This document shows, piece by piece, positions 55,854 to 64,000 of a stretch of 64,000 bases of DNA (the stretch's first letter is position 1; every line of letters starts with the position of its first letter). The notes below the pieces were generated by a model, which saw only the letters and a program-made list of their open reading frames with translations, had not been told where the DNA came from and ran no database searches. The position numbers and the translations under genes were made by a program. Source of the stretch: Mycolicibacterium aurum (GTDB taxonomy: Bacteria; Actinomycetota; Actinomycetes; Mycobacteriales; Mycobacteriaceae); the NCBI RefSeq assembly GCF_900637195.1, contig NZ_LR134356.1, forward strand, positions 2,914,001-2,978,000. Direction: 5' to 3'.

Positions 55854-56600
55854 GTGATCGTGCTGCTTCCGCCGTCGGAGACCAAGCGCGCGGGCGGCGA
55901 CGGGCCGGCCCTGTCGCTGGCGTCGCTGAGTTTCCCCAGCCTGAACGCGACCCGCGACACACTCGTCGACCAGTTGGTCGACCTTGCCGCCGACCGGCCC
56001 GCCAGCCGGAAAGCGCTGGCCATCTCGGCGTCCCAGGACGCCGAGATCGACCGCAACGCCGCGCTGCGCAGCGCGCCCACCCTGCCTGCCATCCACCGCT
56101 ATACGGGGGTGCTCTACGACGCGCTCGACATCGATTCCCTGCGGGGCGCGGCAGCGGCGCGGGCAGAGGCGAGGCTTGCTGTCGTCTCGGCGCTGTTCGG
56201 CGTGATCCGGGCTACCGACCGCATTCCCGCCTACCGACTCTCTGCAGGCTCGAAGCTGCCGGGAAGTCCATCCATGGCGGCCCGGTGGAAGCCCGTCCTG
56301 GAGCCGGTGCTGGCCGACCTGGCCGAACATGAGCTGGTGGTCGACCTGAGATCCGGGTCCTACGCCGCGCTGGGGAAGGTGCCGGGCGCCGTGTCGGTGG
56401 ACGTGACCGCCGAACACCCCGACGGGCGTCGTGCCACCGTCAGCCACTTCAACAAGGCGCACAAAGGGCGGCTGGCCCGAGCCTTGGCCAGCACCAGAAC
56501 CGATCCGGGCGACGCGGCCGCGGTGGCCGCGGTGGCCCGTCGCGCGGACCTGCGGATCGAACGTCGCGGAGACCATCTGACGGTCGTGGTTCCAGCCTGA
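55854..56600 (+). CDS. yaaA: YaaA-family protein (peroxide stress)
   Basis: 248 residues from GTG 55854. 'MIVLLPPSETKRAGGDG' at the N-terminus and 'YTGVLYDALDIDSLRGAAAARAEARLAVVSALFGVIRATDRIPAYRLSAGSKLPG' are the YaaA (DUF328) signature. E. coli YaaA lowers free iron and DNA damage under hydrogen peroxide and binds DNA. It lies 34 bp downstream of the NlpC gene on the same strand. Confidence 0.88.
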   Translation: MIVLLPPSETKRAGGDGPALSLASLSFPSLNATRDTLVDQLVDLAADRPASRKALAISASQDAEIDRNAALRSAPTLPAIHRYTGVLYDALDIDSLRGAAAARAEARLAVVSALFGVIRATDRIPAYRLSAGSKLPGSPSMAARWKPVLEPVLADLAEHELVVDLRSGSYAALGKVPGAVSVDVTAEHPDGRRATVSHFNKAHKGRLARALASTRTDPGDAAAVAAVARRADLRIERRGDHLTVVVPA

Positions 56601-56628
56601 CGACGGCGGGACCTCCCGGGCCGTGCCG

Positions 56629-57129
56629 TCAGAAGCGCACGATCAGGTCGGTGGTGTAGAACTCCTCCGGAATCTGCGAATAGGCGCCGGGCCGGGTGAC
56701 CGACACCCACGCGCCCGTGGCGCCCGACATGACCGGTGCACGCACTGTCGTCGCCGCCGCGCCGGCGTTGTCGGTGAACAGGACGCCCCCCGCGACACCC
56801 GGATCGCCGGGATTGCAGTTCAGGGACTGCGGTCGCGGTGTCTGGATCAGCCGGACGTCGTACCGCGCGTTCGGTACGCCGGTGGCGAAGCGGAGGTCGA
56901 CGACCACCTCGCCGCCGTCGATCCTCATTTCCCCGCTGGGCCGGCCGTACCATGCAGCGCCGGTGTACTGGAACTTGCTGAAATCGCACCGCCGAAGCAC
57001 CTGGGTGAACGGCAACGCCGTCGGTCCCGTCGCGGTGGGTTGGGCGATAGCAGGGCCGGCGCCACCGCCCACCGCAATCGACCCACAGGCGATGGCCAGC
57101 GCGGCCGCGGCAAGTGTGATTCGACGCAT
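56629..57129 (-). CDS. Secreted mycobacterial protein, Rv1906c-like
   Basis: 166 residues from ATG 57129 (GGGA about 11 bases upstream). The signal peptide ('ITLAAAALAIACGSIAVGGGAGPAIAQ') is followed by a beta-rich domain 'LRRCDFSKFQYTGAAWYGRPSGEMRIDGGEVVVDLRFATGVPNARYDVRLIQTPRPQ' with two Cys. I think it resembles the Rv1906c family of exported mycobacterial proteins, from memory. Function unknown. Confidence 0.7.
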   Translation of the reverse strand: MRRITLAAAALAIACGSIAVGGGAGPAIAQPTATGPTALPFTQVLRRCDFSKFQYTGAAWYGRPSGEMRIDGGEVVVDLRFATGVPNARYDVRLIQTPRPQSLNCNPGDPGVAGGVLFTDNAGAAATTVRAPVMSGATGAWVSVTRPGAYSQIPEEFYTTDLIVRF

Positions 57130-57275
57130 ATCGTGAATTCCCGTCCCTGTCGTGGCACATGACGCACCGGCGATCGACGCCCCCCGCAAGGGTAGTGGCC
57201 TCGCCAGGCTCTGCGTGCCGGTTCGTGCGCCTTGGCGTTGACGGACACATCGCGGCGCGGGAGACTTCAGCCCTG

Positions 57276-57497
57276 ATGTCGACGCTGCGGGCCTATCTGC
57301 GATTCCAGGCGATGATGTTCGTGTTCGGCATCGTCGGGCCCATCTTCCTCGCCATCTACTTCGCCTCCCAGCCCGATCCGACGCTGCGCTGGATGTACTG
57401 GTGGGGGCTGTTCATCACCGCGGCCGACATCCTCATCGCCCTGGCGCTCACCGACTCGGCGACGCCCCGGGACCAGCAACCCCGCCAGGGCGATTGA
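57276..57497 (+). CDS. Small two-pass membrane protein
   Basis: 73 residues from ATG 57276; the longer frame to 57159 lacks support. Two hydrophobic segments (about 10-29 and 42-58) around a short loop 'ASQPDPTLRWMYW', ending in a charged tail. Resembles small mycobacterial membrane proteins (Rv1903-like size), function unknown. Confidence 0.6.
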   Translation: MSTLRAYLRFQAMMFVFGIVGPIFLAIYFASQPDPTLRWMYWWGLFITAADILIALALTDSATPRDQQPRQGD

Positions 57498-57574
57498 CTG
57501 CACGAATCGTGTTGCGGGTCAATGTTTCCGGCTGACGAGTTGCCCGCGGGCGGTGTGGGCACCATGATCGCCCC

Positions 57575-59038
57575 ATGGATACCGCCGCAGCCTTGGAACT
57601 GGCGCACGTCGATGCCCTGGGTCAGGCTGCGCTGGCCGCCGCCGCAGAGGTGAGTGCGGTCGAGCTCCTGGAGGCCGCGATCGTGCGACTGGAGGCCGGG
57701 CGTGCACTCAACGCGGTGGTCACCGACCTGTTCGACAGGGGTCGGGCCCAGGCCGCGGAGCTCGACGAGTCCGGAGCCTTACGCACTGGGCAGGCGGGTC
57801 CGCTGGCCGGAGTCCCGTTCCTGCTCAAGGATCTTGGCGCGTCGCTCGCGGGCGCGCCCGAGGCGATGGGGTCGCGGGCCCTGCGCTCACATGTCGCCGA
57901 CGAGACGGCATGGATCGTCGAGCGCTACCTCGCCGCAGGCCTGGTGATCTTCGGCAAGACCAACACCCCGGAGTGGGGCAACCACTGCACCACCGAGCCG
58001 TCGCTGTTCGGCGCCACCGCCAATCCGTGGTCGGCGGCGGCCACCCCGGGCGGGTCGAGCGGCGGTTCGGCGGCGGCCGTCGCGGCGGGAATCGTTCCCG
58101 CAGCCTCGGGCGGTGACGGCACCGGCTCCATCCGGGTGCCCGCGGCGTGTTGCGGTCTCGTCGGCCTCAAACCGCGCCGCGGCCGCACCTCATTCGCCCC
58201 AGGTGCAGGCCATGGGCTCGAGGGCCTGGTCAACGAACACGCGCTCACCCGCACCGTTCGCGACAGCGCCGCGCTGCTCGACGCAGTGACCGGAACCGGT
58301 GTCGGTGACCCGTACTCCGCACCCACACCTGCCCTGCCATTCCTGGAATCCCTCACCAGAGAGGTCCCTCCGCAACGGATCATGATCGCCACCGGGTCCC
58401 CGTTCCCGGGCCCCGCCACCGATCCCGCTGTGGTGGGCGCCGTCGAACGCGCCGGAGCCGTTCTTCAGGAGCTGGGGCATTCGGTCGAGCCCGGCGCCCC
58501 GACGATCGACGCGGACGCTGTCGCCGACGCCATCGCGGTGCTGCACACCGTCAGCAACGTGGCGCTGCACCAGCTCGCGTGTGAGGTCCTGGGCAGGCCG
58601 CCGCGTGAGGACGAATTCGAGCCGAGCACCTGGGTGATGGTGCGAGAAGGCTTCACGACGACAGGCGTCGAGTACGCCGACGCCATCGCCGCCGTCCACG
58701 CGCAGACCCGCCGATTCGCCGCTGCGCTCCGCAACCACGACGTCCTGCTGGTGCCCACCCTGGTGACGGCACCCCCGCCGTACGGTCTGCTCGATCAACC
58801 GCGTGGAACTACCAGAGCCTTCTTCGACGTCGAGTTCGCCACCACCGGATGGACCTCGCTGGCGAATGTCACCGGCTGGGCCGCGATGTCGCTGCCGCTC
58901 GGTGTCACCGACGAAGGACTCCCCATCGGGGTTCAGCTGATGGCACCTGACGAGGCCACCCTGCTGGCGTTGGCCGCCCAGCTGGAGACGGCGCTGCCGT
59001 GGGCCGATCGCCGCCCACCGCAGTGGGTGGGCGGCTGA
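57575..59038 (+). CDS. Amidase signature-family enzyme
   Basis: 487 residues from ATG 57575. The catalytic Ser-cisSer-Lys triad is visible: Lys85 in 'PFLLKDLGAS', the Gly/Ser-rich 'TPGGSSGGSAAAVAAG' at ~158-172 with the cis Ser, and nucleophile Ser185 in 'GGDGTGSIRVPAAC'. It hydrolyses amide bonds of small molecules; AmiB2-like mycobacterial amidases are close relatives. No neighbours give a substrate. Confidence 0.9.
   Translation: MDTAAALELAHVDALGQAALAAAAEVSAVELLEAAIVRLEAGRALNAVVTDLFDRGRAQAAELDESGALRTGQAGPLAGVPFLLKDLGASLAGAPEAMGSRALRSHVADETAWIVERYLAAGLVIFGKTNTPEWGNHCTTEPSLFGATANPWSAAATPGGSSGGSAAAVAAGIVPAASGGDGTGSIRVPAACCGLVGLKPRRGRTSFAPGAGHGLEGLVNEHALTRTVRDSAALLDAVTGTGVGDPYSAPTPALPFLESLTREVPPQRIMIATGSPFPGPATDPAVVGAVERAGAVLQELGHSVEPGAPTIDADAVADAIAVLHTVSNVALHQLACEVLGRPPREDEFEPSTWVMVREGFTTTGVEYADAIAAVHAQTRRFAAALRNHDVLLVPTLVTAPPPYGLLDQPRGTTRAFFDVEFATTGWTSLANVTGWAAMSLPLGVTDEGLPIGVQLMAPDEATLLALAAQLETALPWADRRPPQWVGG
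59010..59035. terminator. Hairpin at the amidase stop codon
   Basis: A 10-bp perfect stem (GCCGCCCACC / GGTGGGCGGC) around a 6-nt loop, ending just before the amidase TGA at 59036. It may terminate or attenuate transcription, but no U-tract follows. Confidence 0.45.
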
Positions 59039-59125
59039 GGCGGGCGCCGGCCGCACCGCCGTCGCCGACCACGTACTTCGCCGGAGCGAATCAGCGGCCG
59101 ACCCGTGCGTGGGACACTTTCGCGC

Positions 59126-60043
59126 ATGGCTGTCGACATCGCGCGTCCTAAGCTCGAAGGCAACGTCTTCGTCGGAACTGAGCGCAAGCTCGGGTTCGCC
59201 GAGTTCGGCGACCCGCAGGGCCGCGCGATCTTCTGGTTGCACGGGACCCCGGGTGCCCGCCGCCAGATTCCCGTCGAGGCCCGGGTGTTCGCGGAGACGA
59301 ACGGGATCCGGCTGATCGGCGTCGACCGTCCCGGCATCGGCTCGTCCACCCCGTACGAATACGACAAGGTCATCGACTTCGCCGACGACCTGCGCACCGT
59401 CGCCGACACGCTCGGCATCGACAAGATGGAGATCATCGGGCTCTCCGGTGGCGGCCCGTACACGCTGGGCTGCGCGGCCGCGATGCCCGATCGCGTGGTC
59501 GCGGTCGGTGTACTCGGCGGCGTCGCGCCGACGCGGGGATCCGACGGCATCGGTGGCGGCGTCATGGGCCGGGTCGGCCTACCGGTGGCACCAGTGCTCG
59601 AACACGTCGGCGGCTCGCTCAGCATCGTCGCAGCCGGTCTCATCCGGCTGATCAAGCCGGTCGCCGAGCCTGCCCTGTACCTGTACGCGAGCATCTCCCC
59701 GGAGGGCGATCGGCGGCTGCTGGTCCGCCCCGAGTTCAAGGCCATGTTTCTCGACGACCTGCTCAACGGCAGCCGTAAACAGCTGGCCGCCCCGTTCGCC
59801 GATGTGGTGGTGTTCGCCCGCGACTGGGGTTTCCGGCTCGACGAGGTCAAGGTGCCGGTCCGCTGGTGGCACGGCGACTGCGACCACATCGTGCCGTTCG
59901 CACACGGCAAGCACGTCGTAGGGCTGCTCCCCGATGCCGAGTTCTATCCGCTACCCGGGGAGAGCCACCTGGGCGGCCTCGGCGAAGCCGAGGCGATCAT
60001 GCAGGCGATGAGCGAACTGTGGGAAGCCGCCGAGGAGCGCTGA
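59126..60043 (+). CDS. Alpha/beta-fold hydrolase
   Basis: 305 residues from ATG 59126. 'AIFWLHGTPGARRQIPVEARVF', the nucleophile elbow 'IIGLSGGGPYTLGCAAAMPDR', acidic residue near 'WWHGDCDHIVPF' and catalytic His in 'PGESHLGGLGEAE' give the complete triad. Similar to mycobacterial alpha/beta hydrolases of the proline iminopeptidase-like group. It converges with a small gene on the other strand. Substrate unknown. Confidence 0.87.
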   Translation: MAVDIARPKLEGNVFVGTERKLGFAEFGDPQGRAIFWLHGTPGARRQIPVEARVFAETNGIRLIGVDRPGIGSSTPYEYDKVIDFADDLRTVADTLGIDKMEIIGLSGGGPYTLGCAAAMPDRVVAVGVLGGVAPTRGSDGIGGGVMGRVGLPVAPVLEHVGGSLSIVAAGLIRLIKPVAEPALYLYASISPEGDRRLLVRPEFKAMFLDDLLNGSRKQLAAPFADVVVFARDWGFRLDEVKVPVRWWHGDCDHIVPFAHGKHVVGLLPDAEFYPLPGESHLGGLGEAEAIMQAMSELWEAAEER

Positions 60044-60064
60044 CCACATGAGCAGAGCGGGCGC

Positions 60065-60289
60065 TTAGCGCTTGAGCCAGCCCCGCACGGTCGGCAGGTC
60101 CTTGCTGTACGTCTGCAGCAGGTCGTCGTGGTAGAGCGTGCCGCCGCTGATCGCGGTGTCGCCGTGCCACACGATGTGAATCCGGACGATGCCCTTGTCG
60201 AAGTAGTCGCTGCGATCGGCGGTCCGGTGATTCCATCCGGCCGCCTCGGCGATCGCCGAGACTTCCTGTCGCTCGTCGGTGTCAACCAT
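60065..60289 (-). CDS. Small conserved hypothetical protein
   Basis: 74 residues from ATG 60289, which has GGAG eight bases upstream. Sequence 'VSAIAEAAGWNHRTADRSDYFDKGIVRIHIVWHGDTAISGGTLYHDDLLQTYSKDLPTVRGWLKR' reads as one compact alpha/beta domain without signal peptide. Not a family I can name. It lies 65 bp downstream of cinA on the same strand. Confidence 0.65.
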   Translation of the reverse strand: MVDTDERQEVSAIAEAAGWNHRTADRSDYFDKGIVRIHIVWHGDTAISGGTLYHDDLLQTYSKDLPTVRGWLKR

Positions 60290-60354
60290 CGGTGCTTCTC
60301 CAAGTGCGCGTCGGTGCTGTTGAGCTGATGTGCTGTCGCGTTGTCGGGACCACC

Positions 60355-61623
60355 CTAGCCGCCCCCGGCCAGCGCCCTCCGGAGCAGATGCATCGCGACC
60401 GTGGTCGAGCGCTCGCGGACGTCCGACCGGTTGCCGGGCAACAGGGTGGTCCGGGTGACGACGGTCCCGTCGGCCAGCGCCACCGAGAAACACACCGTGC
60501 CGACCGGCTTGTCCGGCGTCCCGCCGCCCGGGCCGGCGATGCCCGTGATCGCCACCGCGGTGTCGGCGCCGAACCGCTGCAGTGCCCCTGCGGCCATCGC
60601 CTCGGCCACCGGCTCCGAGACCGCACCGTGGCTGTCGATCAGAGCGGGGTCGACGCCGAGAATCTCGGACTTGGCCTCGTTCGAATACACCACCGCGCCC
60701 CCGACGACGTAGGCCGACGAGCCGGGCCGTTCGGTGAGACGCGCCGCCACCAGTCCGGCGGTGCAGGATTCGGCCGTCGCGATACTGCGGCCCGCAAGCA
60801 GTTCGGTGACCTGATCGTCGACCAGAGCGCCGTCCTCGGAGAACAGTTCACGGGGATGCCGGTCGCGTAGCACGCCCAGCAGCCCGTCGTAGGCGGACGC
60901 GTCCTGCGGTTCGAACCGGGTGACGATCTCGAGCTCCCCGCGGCGCAGACAGGTGGTGATCTCCAGCCGGTCGAAGCCGGCGACAGCGCGTTCCGCGTCA
61001 CGCAGCGTATCGGCCAGCCCGGATTCGGGCAGCCCGAACATCCGGACTGTCTCCTGCTGATAGCGGGTGCGGCCCGCAATCGCTGCCTGCACCTGCTCGG
61101 TGGCCACTGCCGCCTCCCACATCGGCTGCAGTTCCCTCGGCGGACCGGGCAGCACCACGACGGTCGGCGTTCCCGGGACCACGACACCGGGGGCCGTGCC
61201 CACCGGGTCGAGGATCACCGCGCCGGCGGGAACAAGTGCCTGCTTGCGGTTGGCTGCCAGGACCGCGTCGGTGTCCACGCCGGGATACCGCGCCATCATG
61301 CCCGTGACGATGTCCCCGATCTTGGCTTCCAGACCCGGGTCGAGGACCACCTCGCGTTCGCAGAATCGCGACACGATCTCGACCGTCATGTCGTCGGCCG
61401 TCGGGCCGAGACCGCCGCTGGTGATGATGAGGTCGACACCCTGGGCGGCAAGGAACCGCAGTTGCGCCTCGATGTCGGCGGGGCGGTCGCCGCAGAGGGT
61501 GATGTGGCCCAGCTCGACACCCAACTCCAGCAGCCGGTCGGCGAGCCAGGGACCATTACGGTCCTGCACGCGTCCGGTGAGGACCTCGGTCCCCGTCACC
61601 ACGATTCCAGCCCGTGCGCTCAC
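60355..61623 (-). CDS. cinA: CinA-family protein (MoaB-like domain + nicotinamide mononucleotide deamidase domain)
   Basis: 422 residues from GTG 61623. The N-terminal MoCF-type domain ('[31 protein letters not shown]', '[15 protein letters not shown]', '[18 protein letters not shown]') is followed by the CinA C-terminal domain ('[43 protein letters not shown]', '[23 protein letters not shown]'). CinA proteins have ADP-ribose pyrophosphatase and NMN deamidase activities, salvaging the pyridine cofactor; in M. tuberculosis CinA has also been linked to tolerance. The length equals the family's usual ~420. Confidence 0.93.
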   Translation of the reverse strand: MSARAGIVVTGTEVLTGRVQDRNGPWLADRLLELGVELGHITLCGDRPADIEAQLRFLAAQGVDLIITSGGLGPTADDMTVEIVSRFCEREVVLDPGLEAKIGDIVTGMMARYPGVDTDAVLAANRKQALVPAGAVILDPVGTAPGVVVPGTPTVVVLPGPPRELQPMWEAAVATEQVQAAIAGRTRYQQETVRMFGLPESGLADTLRDAERAVAGFDRLEITTCLRRGELEIVTRFEPQDASAYDGLLGVLRDRHPRELFSEDGALVDDQVTELLAGRSIATAESCTAGLVAARLTERPGSSAYVVGGAVVYSNEAKSEILGVDPALIDSHGAVSEPVAEAMAAGALQRFGADTAVAITGIAGPGGGTPDKPVGTVCFSVALADGTVVTRTTLLPGNRSDVRERSTTVAMHLLRRALAGGG

Positions 61624-61681
61624 GAGGAAAGACCTTACGCACCGGCGTCGGCGGGCCGCCGGTCGCCGCCGCGGGCGAGAT

Positions 61682-62428
61682 CTACTTGTGTGGCACGTCG
61701 TTGACGAGGCCGCCGTCCATGACGAACTCGGCGCCGGTGGCGTATCGCGACTCGTCGCTGGCCAGGAACACGACGAACGTCGCCACTTCCTCGGGCTGTC
61801 CCGGCCTGCCCAGCGGGATCCGCAGCATGTTGTCCGGGAAGTGCTTGGTCATGGGCGTCCGGATGAAGCCGGGGTGCACCGAGTTGACGCGGATGTTGAA
61901 CTGGCCGAGTTCGAGCGCCGCCGACTTGGTGAGCCCGCGCACCGCCCATTTGGACGCCACATACGGGTGCACCATGATGGCGCCGCGGAGGCCCTCGATC
62001 GACGAGATGTTGATGATCGATCCGCCGCCATCGGTCTTCATGGCCTCGACCGAAGCCTGCATACCGAGGAACGTGCCCGTCAGGTTGACGTCGATCACTC
62101 TCTGCCACTTGGCCATGTCGAACTGGCCGATCTGGCCGAGGGCCACGGTTCCGGCGTTGTTGACGAGCACGTTGAGCCTGCCGAACTCGCTGACCGCGGT
62201 GGCCACGGCGGCGTCCCACTGGTCGGCCTGGGTGACGTCGAGATGGACGTAACGAATGGAGTCCGGTGTGGTGGCGTTGATCTCGGCTGCGAGAGCTTCG
62301 CCCTTCTCATCGAGAATGTCGCCGATGACGACCTTGGCTCCTTCGGCGATCAGCGCCCGCGCATCCTCGGCGCCCATGCCCTGCGCGCCGCCGCTGATGA
62401 GTGCCACTTTTCCGTCCACGCGTCCCAT
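61682..62428 (-). CDS. SDR-family dehydrogenase (3-alpha/20-beta-hydroxysteroid dehydrogenase-like)
   Basis: 248 residues from ATG 62428. Cofactor motif '[42 protein letters not shown]' resembles mycobacterial FabG3/Rv2002 rather than FabG1. The active site is intact: Asn in 'LVNNAG', Ser in 'IINISSIEG', and 'YVASKWA' Tyr/Lys. Rv2002 is a steroid dehydrogenase, and the KstR-type box 34 bp upstream independently supports a role in sterol breakdown. Confidence 0.88.
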   Translation of the reverse strand: MGRVDGKVALISGGAQGMGAEDARALIAEGAKVVIGDILDEKGEALAAEINATTPDSIRYVHLDVTQADQWDAAVATAVSEFGRLNVLVNNAGTVALGQIGQFDMAKWQRVIDVNLTGTFLGMQASVEAMKTDGGGSIINISSIEGLRGAIMVHPYVASKWAVRGLTKSAALELGQFNIRVNSVHPGFIRTPMTKHFPDNMLRIPLGRPGQPEEVATFVVFLASDESRYATGAEFVMDGGLVNDVPHK

Positions 62429-62458
62429 GACGCGTCAGGTTACCTCACGGGTAGACAC

Positions 62459-62480
62459 AAATTAGAACCTGTTCCAATTT
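62459..62480. promoter_or_regulatory. KstR-consensus operator between divergent genes
   Basis: The core TAGAACCTGTTCCA (62463-62476) fits the published KstR motif TNNAACNNGTTNNA at every fixed position. AAATT/AATTT flanks extend it to a 22-bp near-palindrome. It sits almost midway between the two start codons (30-34 bp from each). Confidence 0.75.
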
Positions 62481-62507
62481 GCGCCCCGAGCCCGCATACT
62501 GCTCGCC

Positions 62508-63584
62508 ATGGCAATTCGTGTGGCGCTCCTCGGAACCGGAAATTGCGGCAGTCTGGCGTTGCGCCAGCTCATCGAGGACGCCCGCTTCGACCTCGCCGGG
62601 GTGTGGGTGTCGTCGGAGGCCAAATTCGGCAAGGACGCCGGCGAGCTCGCCCATCTCGACGTATCGACGGGCGTGACCGCGACCAACGACCTGGACGCGA
62701 TCATCGCAGCGAAGCCCGACTGTGCGGTGTACTGCGCCATGGGCGACGTCCGGCCCCGGGAGGCGCTGGCCGACGTACGCGCCTTGCTCGAGGCAGGCAT
62801 CGACGTCGTCGGGTCGTCCCCGGGATTTCTGGCTTACCCGTGGGGCGTGATCGGTGACAGAACCATCGAACGGGTGGAAACAGCTGCCCGCGAGGGGAAT
62901 GCCAGCCTGTTCATCACCGGCGTCGACCCCGGCTTCGTCACCGACCTGCTGCCGCTCGCGCTGGCGAGTACCTGCCAGAACGTCAGCCAGATCCGCACCA
63001 TGGAGATCGCCGACTACGCCACCTATGACGGCGCGACCGTGATGTTCGACGTCATGGGTTTCGGTAACGAGATCGGCGACCTGCCGTTCCTGTACCAACC
63101 CGGCATGCTCAGTTCGGCGTGGGGCGTCGGGATCCGCCAACTCGCGGCCGGCCTCGGTATCACCGTCGACGAGATCCGGGATTCGGTCGAGCAGGAACCC
63201 GCCCCGGAGGATTTCGACGTCGCCGTCGGGACGATCAAGAAGGGGACCGTCGCGGCCGTGCGCTTCCTGATCGAGGGCATGGTGGACGGAAGGCCCGCCA
63301 TCGTGGTCGAGCACATCACCCGCTTACGCGGCGATCTGCGTCCCGACTGGGCCCAGCCCGCCCAGGAAGGCGGCTCGTATCGGGTGGAGATCACCGGCGA
63401 GCCGTCCTACGTCATGGACATCTGCCCCACCAGCCGCAACGGCGACCACAACTACGCGGCCATCCTGGCCGCGGCCGGGCGGATCGTCAACGCGATCCCC
63501 GACGTCGTCGACGCCGCACCGGGCATCCGGACGACGCTCGATCTTCCGTTGGCGACCGGCAGAGGCACCTACCGACCGGCCTGA
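62508..63584 (+). CDS. NAD(P)-binding reductase, amine-dehydrogenase/DapB-N-like
   Basis: 358 residues from ATG 62508. An N-terminal Rossmann fold ('IRVALLGTGNCGSLALRQLIEDARFDLAGVWV') and DapB-like 'PDCAVYCAMGDV', 'LEAGIDVVGSSPGFLAYPW' place it in the 2,4-diaminopentanoate dehydrogenase-like/dihydrodipicolinate-reductase-N superfamily, common and multi-copy in mycobacteria. Many such genes sit in cholesterol-catabolism clusters. The shared KstR-type box suggests co-regulation with the SDR gene. Reaction unknown. Confidence 0.82.
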   Translation: MAIRVALLGTGNCGSLALRQLIEDARFDLAGVWVSSEAKFGKDAGELAHLDVSTGVTATNDLDAIIAAKPDCAVYCAMGDVRPREALADVRALLEAGIDVVGSSPGFLAYPWGVIGDRTIERVETAAREGNASLFITGVDPGFVTDLLPLALASTCQNVSQIRTMEIADYATYDGATVMFDVMGFGNEIGDLPFLYQPGMLSSAWGVGIRQLAAGLGITVDEIRDSVEQEPAPEDFDVAVGTIKKGTVAAVRFLIEGMVDGRPAIVVEHITRLRGDLRPDWAQPAQEGGSYRVEITGEPSYVMDICPTSRNGDHNYAAILAAAGRIVNAIPDVVDAAPGIRTTLDLPLATGRGTYRPA

Positions 63585-63585
63585 C

Positions 63586-64000
63586 TCAGCGCCGGTTGAT
63601 GCCGCGCCATTCCAGGCGCACCGTGGTGCCGCTCTGCGACGGCTCGATCGCCGCATCGTCTGAGAGGGTCTCCATCAGCGGAATGCCCCGCCCTCGGGTG
63701 CGGGGCGCGGGTTCGACCTGACGCTGACGCCACGTCCCGCGGTCGGATATGCACGCGCTGAGAGTGTGGGCATCGGCGTCGTAGATCACCTGGATGTCGA
63801 TGGTCCCGGGTTGGTCGGCCAGCAGGTAGGCGAATTCGGCGGAGTTCGCCAGCGCTTCGTTGATCGCGAGGACGACGTCACTGCAGCGCACCTCGTCGAT
63901 GGCGAAGACTTTCTTCAGCCACTCGCTGAAGTCTTGGCGCACCCGGGCGACCGCAGCCGCGTTCGCGTCGAAGCCGAATCGCTCGAAGCGTTCGTCGTTG
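63586..64000 (-). CDS. ATP-binding anti-sigma-type protein (RsbW-like), 5' end outside window
   Basis: The frame runs open through the edge; at least 138 residues are visible. The internal GTG at 63942 is not the start, because upstream residues ('RFERFGFDANAAAVARVRQDFSEWL') continue the family pattern. HATPase_c motifs: N-box 'VVLAINEALANSAEFAY', 'SDRGTW' and 'RGRGIPLME'. Anti-sigma kinases of this type phosphorylate an anti-anti-sigma factor. No partner gene is in the window; the PP2C gene at 50615 is the corresponding phosphatase class. Confidence 0.85.
   Translation of the reverse strand, partial: NDERFERFGFDANAAAVARVRQDFSEWLKKVFAIDEVRCSDVVLAINEALANSAEFAYLLADQPGTIDIQVIYDADAHTLSACISDRGTWRQRQVEPAPRTRGRGIPLMETLSDDAAIEPSQSGTTVRLEWRGINRR

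Overview
The window is high-GC chromosomal DNA of a mycobacterium, most likely a rapidly growing Mycolicibacterium. The evidence is a furA-katG pair, the long 762-residue isocitrate lyase of the ICL2 type, an antigen-85-family mycolyltransferase, a PE-PPE-domain hydrolase, a fatty-acyl-AMP ligase, F420-type LLM oxidoreductases, a group-I truncated globin and many GTG starts. About 70 genes are packed tightly on both strands. I see no tRNA, rRNA, insertion sequence, phage or CRISPR array. From memory (not checked), the order tpx - acyl-AMP ligase - aceA - furA/katG - Rv1906c-like - cinA recalls the M. tuberculosis Rv1898-Rv1932 neighbourhood, but many extra genes are interspersed.

Layout. 1-5.7 kb: end of an alcohol dehydrogenase, a GlxA-type regulator, a GMC oxidoreductase, an LLM oxidoreductase, thiD and a RibD/DHFR-fold reductase. 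5.7-7.1 kb: a membrane-anchored HtrA/PepD-like protease preceded by a textbook MprA-type direct repeat. 7.1-12.9 kb: zinc alcohol dehydrogenase, an OhrR-like MarR regulator with its operator between an unknown gene and a DoxX gene, three small enzyme-like proteins, and a SpoIIM-like membrane protein divergent from a TetR regulator over two tandem operators. 13-20 kb: an APH-like kinase, a GGDEF protein, an FKBP lipoprotein, hydrolase, EamA exporter, S4 protein and an Ndh-like dehydrogenase. 20-30 kb: an antigen-85 paralogue, DUF3253/methyltransferase pair, DinB, LLM enzyme, secreted low-complexity proteins, MOSC, YdcF and CPBP proteins. 30-35.6 kb: acyl-AMP ligase, PE-PPE hydrolase with an acidic tail, a catalytically dead NlpC (RipD-like) protein, tpx and a DUF899 protein.

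35.6-39.7 kb holds the best metabolic system: tenA followed by a GTP-cyclohydrolase-II-like gene (URC1), a DUF1688 gene (URC4) and upp. Together the last three match the core of the URC uracil-catabolism pathway first described in yeasts. 39.7-48.4 kb: ICL2, a degenerate MenC paralogue, an orphan permease-like protein, an amidotransferase, globin, Dabb protein, then furA-katG with a leaderless-type promoter and a perfect terminator. 50.6-53.8 kb: an overlapping three-gene signalling operon (receiver-PP2C phosphatase, CHASE3/HAMP histidine kinase, single-domain receiver), probably an input to a SigF-type partner switch. The window's last gene, an RsbW-like ATPase cut by the edge, is of the same functional class. 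54-64 kb: phosphodiesterase-like protein, NlpC endopeptidase, YaaA, secreted protein, amidase, hydrolase, cinA, and a divergent pair (SDR hydroxysteroid-dehydrogenase-like / NAD(P)-binding reductase) sharing a KstR-consensus operator, which suggests a link to sterol catabolism.

Product names come from motif recognition and memory of families; no database search was possible. Start codons were chosen by ribosome-binding sites, spacing and domain starts, and alternatives are noted.
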